64,000 bases of DNA from Lacrimispora amygdalina (GCF_900205965.1 NZ_OAOF01000012.1:87135-151134), one strand, 5' to 3'. Positions 25,902 through 33,690 are shown, numbered from the stretch's first letter. A program made the numbers and translations. Notes: generated by a model not told the origin, from the letters alone.

Positions 25902-26020
25902 AGCTCCTGCATGAACTGGCTTTGTGCTGCATTATATCCACTCTACGTGCACACAGCTGCTTCGTTAGAATAAACGCTCTACAGACTTATGTTTTTATAC
26001 TGTGTTTTAGGGCAGGAGCT
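25902..26020 (-). ncRNA. possible structured RNA between tRNA-Ile and tRNA-Val
   Basis: A perfect 9-bp inverted repeat (AGCTCCTGC and GCAGGAGCT) encloses 101 nt with further pairing (GCTGTG with TGCAGC). Tight packing elsewhere in the array makes this spacer stand out. It could be a small RNA processed together with the tRNAs. No family recognised. Confidence 0.4.
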
Positions 26021-26023
26021 TAA

Positions 26024-26095
26024 TACCCGATGCTGGATTTGAACCAGCGACTTCTGATTTGTAGGAACGGCACTCTCCCGCTGAGTTAATCGGGC
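26024..26095 (-). tRNA. tRNA-Val(UAC), weak anticodon arm
   Basis: Acceptor GCCCGAT / ATCGGGT, D arm ACTC/GAGT, T arm GCTGG-TTCAAAT-CCAGC. The anticodon loop is CCTACAA (C33) on a stem CCGTT / ATCAG with two mismatches. Confidence 0.75.
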
Positions 26096-26099
26096 AAAA

Positions 26100-26214
26100 T
26101 GGAATCAGAGAGATTTGAACTCTCGACATTCTGCGTGCAAATTCATTCTATGAATTGAAACTTGATAAAATCAAGTTTTCAAGACAGATACTCTCCCATC
26201 TGAGTTATGATCCC
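26100..26214 (-). tRNA. tRNA-Ala(UGC) interrupted in the anticodon loop
   Basis: All arms of a tRNA-Ala are present: acceptor GGGATCA / TGATTCC with the G3-U70 identity pair, D arm ACTC/GAGT, anticodon stem TCTGT / GCAGA, variable ATGTC, T arm GAGAG-TTCAAAT-CTCTC. The loop CTTGCAC (anticodon UGC) is split by 42 nt at 26140-26181 that fold as two perfect hairpins. The insert is too short for a group I intron. Confidence 0.85.
26140..26181 (-). other. 42-nt double-hairpin insert in tRNA-Ala
   Basis: On the minus strand, hairpin 1 is AAACTTGAT-TTT-ATCAAGTTT and hairpin 2 is AATTCAT-AGA-ATGAATT. The insert falls beside U34 of the anticodon; the junction has a one-base ambiguity because T occurs on both sides. 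Confidence 0.8.
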
Positions 26215-26220
26215 ATAGCA

Positions 26221-26258
26221 ACCTAGCCAGAATTGATCCGGCACTATAAGGTCAAATC
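26221..26258 (-). pseudogene. tRNA remnant
   Basis: Acceptor halves GACCT / AGGTT and a T arm (GCCGG-ATCAATT-CTGGC) remain, but D and anticodon arms are absent. Second decayed member of the arrays. Confidence 0.5.
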
Positions 26259-26330
26259 GGAGCAGTGGGACTCGAACCCACACTTTTTTCCTTCCAAGGG
26301 AAGGCGCCTGCCAATTAGCTACACACTCCG
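26257..26330 (-). tRNA. tRNA-Pro(UGG)
   Basis: Acceptor CGGAGTG / TGCTCCG, loop CTTGGAA, T arm GTGGG-TTCGAGT-CCCAC. Reads CCA. Confidence 0.88.
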
Positions 26331-26335
26331 TTAAA

Positions 26336-26407
26336 TATCCTTAAAGAGAATCGAACTCTTATCCTGAGTTTAGAAGACCCATGTTCTTTCCATTGAACTA
26401 TAAGGAT
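26336..26407 (-). tRNA. tRNA-Arg(UCU)
   Basis: Acceptor ATCCTTA / TAAGGAT, stem TGGGT / ACTCA with loop CTTCTAA, T loop TTCGATT. Reads AGA. Confidence 0.92.
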
Positions 26408-26411
26408 AAAA

Positions 26412-26483
26412 TACTGGATGTCGGAATTGAACCAACGACTTCTTGCGTATCAGACAAGGTTTCTACCTCTGAATTAATCCAGT
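26412..26483 (-). tRNA. second tRNA-Ile(GAU)
   Basis: Acceptor ACTGGAT / ATCCAGT, stem CTTGT / GCAAG with loop CTGATAC, T loop TTCAATT. Sequence differs clearly from the other tRNA-Ile, so it is not a recent copy. Confidence 0.88.
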
Positions 26484-26488
26484 ATAAG

Positions 26489-26562
26489 TGGGACGAGAAG
26501 GTGTCGAACCTTCATCCTGTAGATTTTCAGTCTACCGCTCAGACCGTTTAAGCTATCGTCCC
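26489..26562 (-). tRNA. tRNA-Phe(GAA)
   Basis: Acceptor GGGACGA / TCGTCCC, stem GTAGA / TCTAC with loop CTGAAAA, T loop TTCGACA. Confidence 0.93.
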
Positions 26563-26637
26563 TTATTTTCTGCCTTTGACTTTGATTAAATATTCCACTC
26601 ACACTAATGCAATATCTAATCAAAATCTCCGGCATAA
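26563..26637 (-). other. 75-nt structured spacer in array 2
   Basis: GATTAGATATT and AATATTTAATC (minus strand) can pair around about 15 nt. No tRNA is recognisable. Possibly another insertion or a small RNA. Confidence 0.3.
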
Positions 26638-26711
26638 CTGGATGAGCGGGACTTGAACCCACGACCATCTGCTTAACAGGCAACCGCTCTAACCAACTGA
26701 GCTACCATCCA
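26638..26711 (-). tRNA. tRNA-Asn(GUU)
   Basis: Acceptor TGGATGG / TCATCCA, D arm GCTC/GAGC, loop CTGTTAA, T loop TTCAAGT, discriminator G. One mismatch in the anticodon stem. Confidence 0.9.
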
Positions 26712-26735
26712 AAAATATGATTTTAAAATATCAAA

Positions 26736-26808
26736 CGACTCTGATGGGACTCGAACCCACAATTTTCCGATAGACAGTCGGACGGATTAACCTTTCTCCT
26801 ACAGAGCC
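26736..26808 (-). tRNA. tRNA-Asp(GUC)
   Basis: First tRNA of array 2. Acceptor GGCTCTG / CAGAGTC, stem TCCGA / TCGGA with loop CTGTCTA, discriminator G. Confidence 0.92.
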
Positions 26809-26812
26809 ATAT

Positions 26813-26842
26813 ACAAAAAATAGAGCCGCCGAAGCGACTCAG
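26813..26842 (-). terminator. UUCG-capped terminator ahead of tRNA array 2
   Basis: Minus-strand GAGTCGC-TTCG-GCGGCTC then TATTTTTT, placed just before tRNA-Asp and after the leader ORF, as in array 1. Confidence 0.8.
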
Positions 26843-26860
26843 ATATGTACAGTTCTATAA

Positions 26861-27007
26861 TCATTCCTGATTATAACATGTTTTTATCTTGCTTCGTTTA
26901 TCAAAAGGTTTAAAAATACCCATGTCAAAAAATCTATCCATAATATCGTTATGCACAGGAATTGCCGGTACATTAATATGATTCATAACAGTAATATTCT
27001 TTAACAT
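26861..27007 (-). CDS. 48-residue leader ORF of tRNA array 2
   Basis: AGAGAGGGTAAAGAATC precedes the ATG at 27005-27007. The peptide starts MLKNITVMNHINVPAIPVH and ends KTCYNQE. Same position as the leader ORF of array 1, but a different sequence. Confidence 0.55.
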   Translation of the reverse strand: MLKNITVMNHINVPAIPVHNDIMDRFFDMGIFKPFDKRSKIKTCYNQE

Positions 27008-27224
27008 GATTCTTTACCCTCTCTTTAATTTGATATAATTTGCTGTAAGCACATGAGCTAATCACCTATAGATAATTGTATTTACTTATTAAAATGTATT
27101 AGGAAGGAAGCTTTACCCGGCCTTTAATGATTGTAGGCACAATCACGAGTCAAATACATTAGATGACATAGCAAGATAATACATGTATGGACAGCTTTGT
27201 TTTTATAACTTAATTTATGTTACA
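27008..27224 (-). ncRNA. conserved 5' leader RNA of tRNA array 2
   Basis: About 215 nt, sharing the AAAACAAAGCTGTCCATA and TGCTTACAGCAAA blocks with the array 1 leader. The blocks can pair (GCTGT/ACAGC), with a second CATG/CATG helix next to it. Confidence 0.6.
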
Positions 27225-27262
27225 TATATATTATGATAGAAATTTTAAAAATGTTAACTACT
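27225..27262 (-). promoter_or_regulatory. promoter of tRNA array 2
   Basis: Minus-strand TTAACA, about 16 nt, then CATAATATATATG; nearly identical to the array 1 promoter. Confidence 0.7.
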
Positions 27263-27283
27263 TTTTATAAAATTTTTTTATTA

Positions 27284-27318
27284 TATTTAAAAAAGGTAGA
27301 AATGCTCTACCTTTTAAT
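27284..27318 (-). terminator. terminator after the 116-aa gene
   Basis: AAAAGGTAGAGC / GCATTTCTACCTTTTTT-type hairpin (AAAGGTAGA with TCTACCTTT) on the minus strand. Confidence 0.8.
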
Positions 27319-27324
27319 ATTATA

Positions 27325-27675
27325 TTACATATTTCTTTCTTTTTCCTTTGCCTTAACATCTACCCAGTTTAATTGTGCTGTTTTTTTAACTGTGTTATTT
27401 TTATCATTTATTAAGACATCTAAGCAATATCCCTTTTTAGCAACCTCATTGCGTACCCTCCAATTATCATCATATAATAATTTTTCTAGTTCATAACCCA
27501 TAAATGCACAATACATACGTGTATATACTTTTTTGCTTTTTGCCATTAGTTGAGGATTTTTTATGATTTTATTTCTCAATATTAAATCTCTTATCAATGA
27601 AATGACATCAAAAATAACCACTCCTGTCATAAACAAAATTGCTAAAAGTAAAATATCTTTCATTTTAAATTTCAC
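27325..27675 (-). CDS. membrane-anchored HEAT-like repeat protein, 116 aa
   Basis: One membrane segment (residues 7-30, LLLAILFMTGVVIFDVISLI) precedes a soluble part that contains a phage-type repeat unit, LLYDDNWRVRNEVAKKGYCL then DVLINDKNNTVKKTA. Such D-WxVRxxVA units resemble short HEAT-like repeats common in small proteins of large phages. Function unknown. AAGGGTG precedes the ATG. Confidence 0.65.
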   Translation of the reverse strand: MKFKMKDILLLAILFMTGVVIFDVISLIRDLILRNKIIKNPQLMAKSKKVYTRMYCAFMGYELEKLLYDDNWRVRNEVAKKGYCLDVLINDKNNTVKKTAQLNWVDVKAKEKERNM

Positions 27676-27691
27676 CCTTCTAAATCTCAGT

Positions 27692-27922
27692 TTAGCTAAT
27701 TTGATATCTTAACAATTCTTTTCTTTGACGAGTCTCGATAATCACATACAAAGGAGTTTCCACCATATCTAACTCAAGTGCAGTCAAAGCACCGTTCAAC
27801 CGACCTTTTGTATAAGAATATGATTCTGCATTGTCTCGATTATATACAACATTATTTTGTTTTTCGATTACATAATTTTGCACTAATCCATACAAAAAAT
27901 CGTTTCTTTCATTTGCAGTCAT
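27692..27922 (-). CDS. hypothetical protein, 76 aa
   Basis: Small soluble protein with a polar helical profile (ANERNDFLYGLVQNYVIEKQ). AAAGGAG precedes ATG 27922. It sits 16 nt upstream of the HEAT-like gene, probably in one transcript with it and the ParB-like gene. Confidence 0.6.
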   Translation of the reverse strand: MTANERNDFLYGLVQNYVIEKQNNVVYNRDNAESYSYTKGRLNGALTALELDMVETPLYVIIETRQRKELLRYQIS

Positions 27923-27962
27923 ATAAACTCCTTTTAATCAATCAAATTGTGGTTTTAACTAC

Positions 27963-28406
27963 CTACTTTAATGGCAATTCATCTGTTTTACCAGTCAGAT
28001 AATCCAGCAAATCCATTCTTCCACCGTACACACAATGTACTCTATCCATTTTTCCTTTATCATTTAACCACATAGCGGCCATAAACCTGTGATTACCATC
28101 TTCAATGAAAGGGATTGGACATATTGTCATACCATTACAAATATTGTCAATCTGAATATTATAAATCTCATCAGGGTGATTTATAAAATATATCACTCTA
28201 CCAATATGCCAATCGTCATCTTTCGGAAAAGCCATTCTATCTGCATTATTTCCAAACTCATCTTTTTGCTCTGGTAAACTTATTAAAATTCCTTCCGCTA
28301 CATCATCTAATGTTATCCTTGTACCTTCGTTCCAACCTCTATCTGGAATAAATCCAGACAATCGTTCAATTAATATCATTTCGCCATCTTTAGATTTTTT
28401 ATACAA
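27963..28406 (-). CDS. ParB/sulfiredoxin-fold protein, 147 aa
   Basis: The segment CPIPFIEDGNHRFMAAMWL near residue 100 carries the D-G-N-H-R motif of ParB/Srx-fold domains, which bind nucleotides in partition proteins, kinases and nucleases. The earlier DPEIYNI..DNICNG part fits the fold. No helix-turn-helix is present, so it is not a partition ParB by itself. AGGAGG precedes the ATG. Confidence 0.65.
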   Translation of the reverse strand: MYKKSKDGEMILIERLSGFIPDRGWNEGTRITLDDVAEGILISLPEQKDEFGNNADRMAFPKDDDWHIGRVIYFINHPDEIYNIQIDNICNGMTICPIPFIEDGNHRFMAAMWLNDKGKMDRVHCVYGGRMDLLDYLTGKTDELPLK

Positions 28407-28452
28407 ATCTACACTCCTCCTTTTGAATTCTTGTTTTCATCTAGTTATTTAA

Positions 28453-28800
28453 TTATAAAATTATTGGTGGATAAACACCCACTCCATTATCGTAAACTTG
28501 AACAAATTTATACACTGCAACAATTTCATATCCTATTACCAAATCTCCTATTTCATAATCTTCCCACGCATCAGGATACTTTTCTTTTGTTTCTTTATCT
28601 AAGATAAAACCAACACCAATTTGGTCATCTCCATACTCATAAACATCATCTAATGGCAACATTTCAAAACGTTGGTCTTCGTCTCTAATGCAATCTGGGT
28701 CGTAACAAATATGAATACGGTTTCTATCCAATTCAACAAAACCATAACGGTTATGCGTTGTCTGGATTAACATTCCCTGTTCTAAATCTGATTTTTTCAT
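28453..28800 (-). CDS. hypothetical protein, 115 aa
   Basis: Acidic, beta-rich protein (DLEQGMLIQTTHNRYGFVEL at the start, VGFILDKETKEKYPDAWEDY in the middle). No family recognised. AGGAGGAAAATCTAATA precedes the ATG. Confidence 0.65.
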   Translation of the reverse strand: MKKSDLEQGMLIQTTHNRYGFVELDRNRIHICYDPDCIRDEDQRFEMLPLDDVYEYGDDQIGVGFILDKETKEKYPDAWEDYEIGDLVIGYEIVAVYKFVQVYDNGVGVYPPIIL

Positions 28801-29018
28801 TATTAGATTTTCCTCCTATAAATTATCTCTTTCTTTGGTATTAAAGCCGCTTGTCCCTTAAGTTTAACCGCATATCCATATGCCTGACATATAATATTTT
28901 CTCCTTAACTATTTGTGATTGGATACAGTTAATAAAAAAATAATCTCTTCATCAACTCCACTTTTGTCTTTAATGTTACTAATATGTATTAATACCAGGT
29001 GAAACAAAAAATATCTTA

Positions 29019-29047
29019 CAATAAAAAAAAGGCTTACGCCCTTTTTA
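29019..29047 (-). terminator. terminator after the cell-wall-binding protein gene
   Basis: AAAGGGCGTAAGCCTTTTTTTT on the minus strand. Confidence 0.8.
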
Positions 29048-29069
29048 GAATGCTTAGCCAATCTAAGTT

Positions 29070-30155
29070 TTATCTCCTCTCTCCGTTAGCGTCTACATAA
29101 TATCCATCTGGAGTCGATCTTTCTGTATACATTGCTCCTTCTGGAAGTGGACCATCTATACCGGTCTGTAAATAATACCACGGGCCACTAGGACCAACTG
29201 ATATCCAGCCAGTTAAAACGGCACCTCTTGTTCCATCAGAAACAGGATTTAAATAATACCAATATCCATTAACCTGTACCCATCCAGTTTGCATGATCCC
29301 ATAATCATTAAAATAAAACCAATGATTATCCGACTGCATCCATTTGGTTATAGCCGCTTTATTGCTATTATTAGGGTCAAAGTAGTACCAATTACCATTA
29401 ATCTGCTGCCAGCCTGATACTTTTCCTTCTGAATCCTTAAACGTTAAGTTTTCTCCACTTCCCGAAAAATTGCCATAGGAAGTGTTCTCCTCAGAAGACA
29501 CAGAATTGTTTGCATTCACCCAATTAGAGGATTTTAAATAATTCGATTGATCTGAATCTTTAGCAATTGCTCTAACCTTAAAACTAACATTGTTTCCATC
29601 TGTAGCATATGAAGATAAATCAATTTCAGGCTTTGTGACTTTGACTGTTTTATAATTCTTATAATCACCATTGTCATCTTCTTTTAGAATTTGAATCTCA
29701 TACATTTTACAGTAGTCCACTTTATCCCAAACGCCTAAATATTCTTCTTTAAAATAAATGTTTGTGGGATCTTCAAGTGTTACTTTGGGAATATAATTAA
29801 CCTTAACTGTAATTTTGCTGCTTTTAATTGTTTTATCTGCGACTTCTCCATTTGATATACTAATATTCTTTATTTTTGATGTATCAAATTTATATCCATC
29901 TTTTGGCTCAATAGTTAAATCGTATGTCATTTTAGTTCCAGGTTTCCAATCACCATAGTCTTTTGATAATGTCGAATCTGTTATTTCATAAGAACTAGAA
30001 TTAGTTTTTGGCTCCACTTCATAAATCGTTCCCGCTTCTGTTTTTGTTTCATACATCGATACCGAAACAGAGGTGATTTTACTTTCTGCAAATGATGTAA
30101 TGCAAAACATCATAGCAACTAACATTGTTATTATAAATACCTTAATATTTTTCAT
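29070..30155 (-). CDS. secreted protein with choline-binding-type repeats
   Basis: A 361-residue secreted protein. Signal peptide: MKNIKVFIITMLVAMMFCIT, cleavage near SFAES. Residues 25-120 form a beta domain. A fibronectin-III-like part follows (120-215). The C-terminus has four cell-wall-binding repeats of the GWxxxxGxWYYF type (GWQQINGNWYYFDP, WMQSDNHWFYFND, GWVQVNGYWYYLNP, GWISVGPSGPWYYLQ). It should attach to choline or other wall polymers outside the cell. AAAGGAGAG precedes ATG 30155. Possible roles are adhesion or host-surface change. Confidence 0.88.
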   Translation of the reverse strand: MKNIKVFIITMLVAMMFCITSFAESKITSVSVSMYETKTEAGTIYEVEPKTNSSSYEITDSTLSKDYGDWKPGTKMTYDLTIEPKDGYKFDTSKIKNISISNGEVADKTIKSSKITVKVNYIPKVTLEDPTNIYFKEEYLGVWDKVDYCKMYEIQILKEDDNGDYKNYKTVKVTKPEIDLSSYATDGNNVSFKVRAIAKDSDQSNYLKSSNWVNANNSVSSEENTSYGNFSGSGENLTFKDSEGKVSGWQQINGNWYYFDPNNSNKAAITKWMQSDNHWFYFNDYGIMQTGWVQVNGYWYYLNPVSDGTRGAVLTGWISVGPSGPWYYLQTGIDGPLPEGAMYTERSTPDGYYVDANGERR

Positions 30156-30299
30156 TTTTTTCTCTCCTTTTGAAGTATTTATATTAATATGTATTTATTA
30201 GCTATCATTTAATATAGCTAAACACGTATACCTACCCTTGTTAATTTATCAATGCAATAAATTTATGAATTACTACAATAACCAATATCGAATCTCATC

Positions 30300-30330
30300 T
30301 ATAAAAAAGACTGCATCAAGCAGTCTTATA
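30300..30330 (-). terminator. nadE terminator
   Basis: AAGACTGC-TTGAT-GCAGTCTTTTTT on the minus strand. Confidence 0.9.
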
Positions 30331-32287
30331 ATAAATTATCTATTTCCTTTTTCCATAGATGCACAGACGCATCAGAGGGCATACGTAAATCTCCTCTTGG
30401 TGATACCGAAACAGAACCAATCTTAGGACCATCCGGCAAACAACTTCTCTTAAATTGCTGTGAAAAGAATCTTCTAAAGAAAACGTCCAACCATTTTAAT
30501 ATTTCATCTCTCGAATACTTTTCTTCAAACGCTTTTTCAGCTAAGCAAAGTATCTTCTTTGGCCCATATCCAAACCGTAAAGTATAGTATAGATAGAAAT
30601 CATGTAACTCATATGGACCGACTTTCTCTTCAGTCTTTTGAATTATTTTTCCGTTTTCATCAGGCGGAAGCAATTCTGGAGAGACAGGTGTATCCAAGAT
30701 ATCGCATAGTACATTCATTAATTCGTTATGGCTTTCATAATGAGCGTAATAATCTACTAAATACCTGACCAGAGTTTTGGGAATATCTACATTTACTGCA
30801 TACATTGACATATGATCACCATTGTATGTACACCACCCTAATGCCAATTCTGATAGGTCTCCAGTTCCAATTACAATCGCATTTTCCTTATTCGCCAGAT
30901 CCATAAGTACCTGGGTACGCTCTCTCGCTTGCGCATTCTCATAAGTTATGTCATGAACATCACTATCATGCATAATGTCTTTTAAATGCTGTGATACAGA
31001 ATCTTTGATTGGTATTTCCATCAAAGTACACTCTATTTCTTTTGCTAACTTACAAGCGTTTAAATAAGTTCTGTCCGTTGTACCAAAACACGGCATTGTG
31101 ACCGCTAAGATTCCTTTCTTATCAAGTTTTAACATTTCAAAAGTTTTATTGATCACAAGCAGAGCCAGAGTTGAATCTAGGCCTCCGGAAACACCAATGA
31201 CTACTTTCTTACACTGGATATGCTCCATTCGCTTCTTCAATCCAATTGCCTGAAGAACTAATATTTCTTGACAACGATCTTTTCTCTCCGAATTCTCCGA
31301 TGGAACAAATGGACTTTTATTTACATGTCTTATTAAATCAGTTGAATTTTCCTGATTATAGCTATAATCAATAATATAATAACCGCCATCATTGACTTCA
31401 TAAGTGTTCATTTTTCTCCTCTCAGAGTTTAGTCTTTCTAAATCAATGTCAGTAATTAATAATTTTCCAGTCTCATATTTTTGCTCTGCAAGAATATTTC
31501 CATTTTCAGCAATTAAGTTATGCCCGCTAAAAACCAAATCTTGTGTTGACTCACCCTCTCCGGCACTGGCATATAAATAAGCTGCAATTAATCTGGCTGA
31601 TTGTCCAGAGACTAGATGTTTTCTATATTCACCTTTTCCAATAATTTCATTAGAAGCAGAACTGTTTAATATAATATTAGCTCCAGCCATTGCGTGTTTT
31701 GAACTTTCCGGAATAGGTACCCATAAATCTTCACATATTTCTGCAGCAATAACGGCCTTTGTTTCCTTATTTCTCAATAGGACTTTTGTTCCAAATGGAA
31801 TTTTGTAAGAAACAGAAATATCTTCTGAATTTTTCCATTCAATCATTTCTACAGCCTCTTTGCCTTTGGTAAAATGTCTTGCCTCATAAAATTCCTGGTA
31901 GTTTGGTAAATGAATCTTGGGAATAATAGCTTTCATATAACCACTTTGGATAAGGCCAACAACATTATATAATTTTCCATTATGCTCAAATGGAAAACCA
32001 ATTGCTATCAAGCAATCTGTTTCAACTGATTCTTTTATTACTCGATTTACCGCAATGTATGCTTGTTCAATTAACACACTATGTAAAAATAAGTCCTGAC
32101 AGGTATAACCAGTAATGCATAATTCAGGTAAAACTAAAATTTTTACCTGTTTTTCTTTTGCTACCTTTATAAGACGAATTACTTCCTCCGTATTTATATC
32201 TGTATTTGCCACTTCAATTTTAGGAGTAGCCACAGCAACTCTTAAGTATTCCATTTCTTGTTTTGTTTTTTTGTAAGTGTTCTCCAT
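30326..32287 (-). CDS. nadE: glutamine-dependent NAD synthetase
   Basis: A 653-residue two-domain NAD synthetase. The N-terminal nitrilase-type glutaminase (1-300) shows Glu (LVLPELCITGYTCQDLFL), Lys (IPKIHLPNYQEFYE) and Cys (AAEICEDLWVP). The C-terminal synthetase (330-650) has the PP-loop VVIGVSGGLDSTLALLV, then GTGDLSELALGWCTYNGDHM. It amidates nicotinate adenine dinucleotide to NAD with ATP and glutamine, the last step of NAD synthesis. It lies 1.4 kb downstream of pncB and pncA on the same strand. AGGAGAAAAG precedes the ATG. Full length for the family, no damage visible. Confidence 0.95.
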   Translation of the reverse strand: MENTYKKTKQEMEYLRVAVATPKIEVANTDINTEEVIRLIKVAKEKQVKILVLPELCITGYTCQDLFLHSVLIEQAYIAVNRVIKESVETDCLIAIGFPFEHNGKLYNVVGLIQSGYMKAIIPKIHLPNYQEFYEARHFTKGKEAVEMIEWKNSEDISVSYKIPFGTKVLLRNKETKAVIAAEICEDLWVPIPESSKHAMAGANIILNSSASNEIIGKGEYRKHLVSGQSARLIAAYLYASAGEGESTQDLVFSGHNLIAENGNILAEQKYETGKLLITDIDLERLNSERRKMNTYEVNDGGYYIIDYSYNQENSTDLIRHVNKSPFVPSENSERKDRCQEILVLQAIGLKKRMEHIQCKKVVIGVSGGLDSTLALLVINKTFEMLKLDKKGILAVTMPCFGTTDRTYLNACKLAKEIECTLMEIPIKDSVSQHLKDIMHDSDVHDITYENAQARERTQVLMDLANKENAIVIGTGDLSELALGWCTYNGDHMSMYAVNVDIPKTLVRYLVDYYAHYESHNELMNVLCDILDTPVSPELLPPDENGKIIQKTEEKVGPYELHDFYLYYTLRFGYGPKKILCLAEKAFEEKYSRDEILKWLDVFFRRFFSQQFKRSCLPDGPKIGSVSVSPRGDLRMPSDASVHLWKKEIDNLL

Positions 32288-32359
32288 CTTTTCTCCTATC
32301 TACTATACTAAATGATGATATATATAAATGCACGTCTCATATATCTCTGCAAATATCCT

Positions 32360-32560
32360 TTATTCCATGCCAAAACTATTTCCTACACCTATTCCGTATT
32401 TTCCAAATATAATCGCTTTCGCCCTACCGTTCCATAGTTCAAAAAACTTATCTGGATTCGTGTGTTCAGCATTTGTAATCCAAACAAAACAAATTTTCCA
32501 TATCCATATAAAATAATAATCCTTTATCTTTCTCAAATATATTAATGGTCTTTTATTCAT
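32360..32560 (-). CDS. small hypothetical protein, 66 aa
   Basis: Aromatic-rich small protein (KDYYFIWIWKICFVWITNA). Its ATG overlaps the TGA of the DUF551-like gene (ATGA), which supports real, coupled translation. The 32345-32360 gap leads to nadE. Confidence 0.5.
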   Translation of the reverse strand: MNKRPLIYLRKIKDYYFIWIWKICFVWITNAEHTNPDKFFELWNGRAKAIIFGKYGIGVGNSFGME

Positions 32561-32808
32561 TGATTCTCCTTTAAGTCAAGGTTAGGCATTGGTTGCCACA
32601 TGACAACTCTTTTATCTATTGTAGCTTCCATATGATGCATATTTCTATCATGATAGAATTCACAAAAATTCATAAATTCATAAATATCGTATAAAGATTG
32701 ATACACTCTCTGCCCATCACTAACAATAAATCTCCCGTCATCTTTTAAATATTCTTCTTTAGTTGGCATTCTATCGCTACATAAAATCCAATTATTCTGG
32801 CTACTCAT
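32557..32808 (-). CDS. DUF551-like small protein, 83 aa
   Basis: The start NWILCSDRMPTKEEY, the middle GRFIVSDGQRVYQS and the end VVMWQPMPNLD follow the DUF551 layout (W-x-P-x-x-E-R-x-P ... W-x-P-x-P). These are small phage-borne proteins of unknown role. AGGAGG precedes the ATG at 32808. Confidence 0.7.
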   Translation of the reverse strand: MSSQNNWILCSDRMPTKEEYLKDDGRFIVSDGQRVYQSLYDIYEFMNFCEFYHDRNMHHMEATIDKRVVMWQPMPNLDLKENQ

Positions 32809-32911
32809 CTAAACTTAACCTCCTAACTCCTGCATGCTCGTTATATGCAGTTGAAGTGAAGTTGTGTGTGATTACTACACCTTTACTTTTCAAATATTCT
32901 TTTAAATTCAT
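32801..32911 (-). CDS. 36-residue small ORF before DUF551
   Basis: Begins MNLKEYLKSKGVVITHN and overlaps the DUF551-like start by 8 nt. A GGAGGAATAGAGAAAAT stretch lies upstream of its ATG. Overlap coupling supports expression; function unknown. Confidence 0.45.
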   Translation of the reverse strand: MNLKEYLKSKGVVITHNFTSTAYNEHAGVRRLSLDE

Positions 32912-32966
32912 ATAATTTTCTCTATTCCTCCTTCTTATTATTCTTATGTTTCCAACCCTCAACAAC

Positions 32967-33317
32967 TCATCCTAACTTCTGTCCACAATATCTACAGAAT
33001 TTATCAGATTTATTAATCTTACCATCGCATCTAGGGCATACGTATACTCTTGATTTTCCATCAAATGTATCTCTGTGTATGATATTCATAATATCTATGT
33101 AATTTTTCTTCTGGCTTACAATTAACGTTTCAGGCTCAATCCTTATCTGACCGGCTTCCCAATCAAACCCAGGATAAATGAGCTTTACACTTGTACAAGC
33201 CCTAGCACCTATCGAAGATTCATTCAAAGTAATAACTACCTCTTTTCCTTTTCTTGAATAGTCTGGCGTATTTTCATATATAAAATCAATTTGCTTTTTA
33301 ATTTCCTCTAAATTCAT
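32967..33317 (-). CDS. protein with C-terminal zinc ribbon, 116 aa
   Basis: An N-terminal alpha/beta part (1-85) is followed by a double-CxxC zinc ribbon (VYVCPRCDGKI and KFCRYCGQKLG). Such ribbons bind zinc and often mediate nucleic-acid or protein contacts. AAAGGTG precedes ATG 33317. Exact function unknown. Confidence 0.7.
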   Translation of the reverse strand: MNLEEIKKQIDFIYENTPDYSRKGKEVVITLNESSIGARACTSVKLIYPGFDWEAGQIRIEPETLIVSQKKNYIDIMNIIHRDTFDGKSRVYVCPRCDGKINKSDKFCRYCGQKLG

Positions 33318-33381
33318 AAATCACCTTTCTTAATTCATCTGACCGAAACACCAGGCTCCGGCCAAATGTTTTTATACAATA

Positions 33382-33642
33382 TTAAACTCCAGTGAAACTG
33401 GATTTACAATCATCGAATGTTTTACCTTTTGATTGGCATTTTTCACATAGCATTTGTTTGTTATCACTTACCTTCCAACCATACGTTAATGCTGTTTTTT
33501 TTACACTCTCAAAAGAATCTTCTGCTATTGCAGATCTGACTTTGCCAGAATTCGAACCTCACTAAAGTGAGTTTGCATTTACCATTTTTCCACCAATGCC
33601 ACACACGTCGCACCAGAAATTTACAACTCTTCTATATCCCAT
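33382..33642 (-). pseudogene. small zinc-binding protein gene with two in-frame stops
   Basis: ATG 33640-33642 opens a frame (MGYRRVVNFWCDVCGIGGKM) that meets TAG TGA within the palindrome CTCACTTTAGTGAG, then continues in the same frame to 33382 (GKVRSAIAEDSFESVKK then MLCEKCQSKGKTFDDCK). Two CxxC pairs, one on each side of the stops, would form one zinc site. The gene looks broken by a small palindromic change. Confidence 0.6.
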
Positions 33643-33690
33643 GAGCAGCTCCGCTACTTAAATCCATCAGCCGATTCAATCATTCATGTC

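Noticed and set aside
26100..26214. Group I intron in tRNA-Ala
   Set aside because: The insert is 42 nt, far too short for a self-splicing core, and consists of two simple hairpins.
26474..26683. A 69-codon minus-strand frame across tRNA-Phe and tRNA-Asn
   Set aside because: It overlaps tRNA genes and shows no protein-like pattern.
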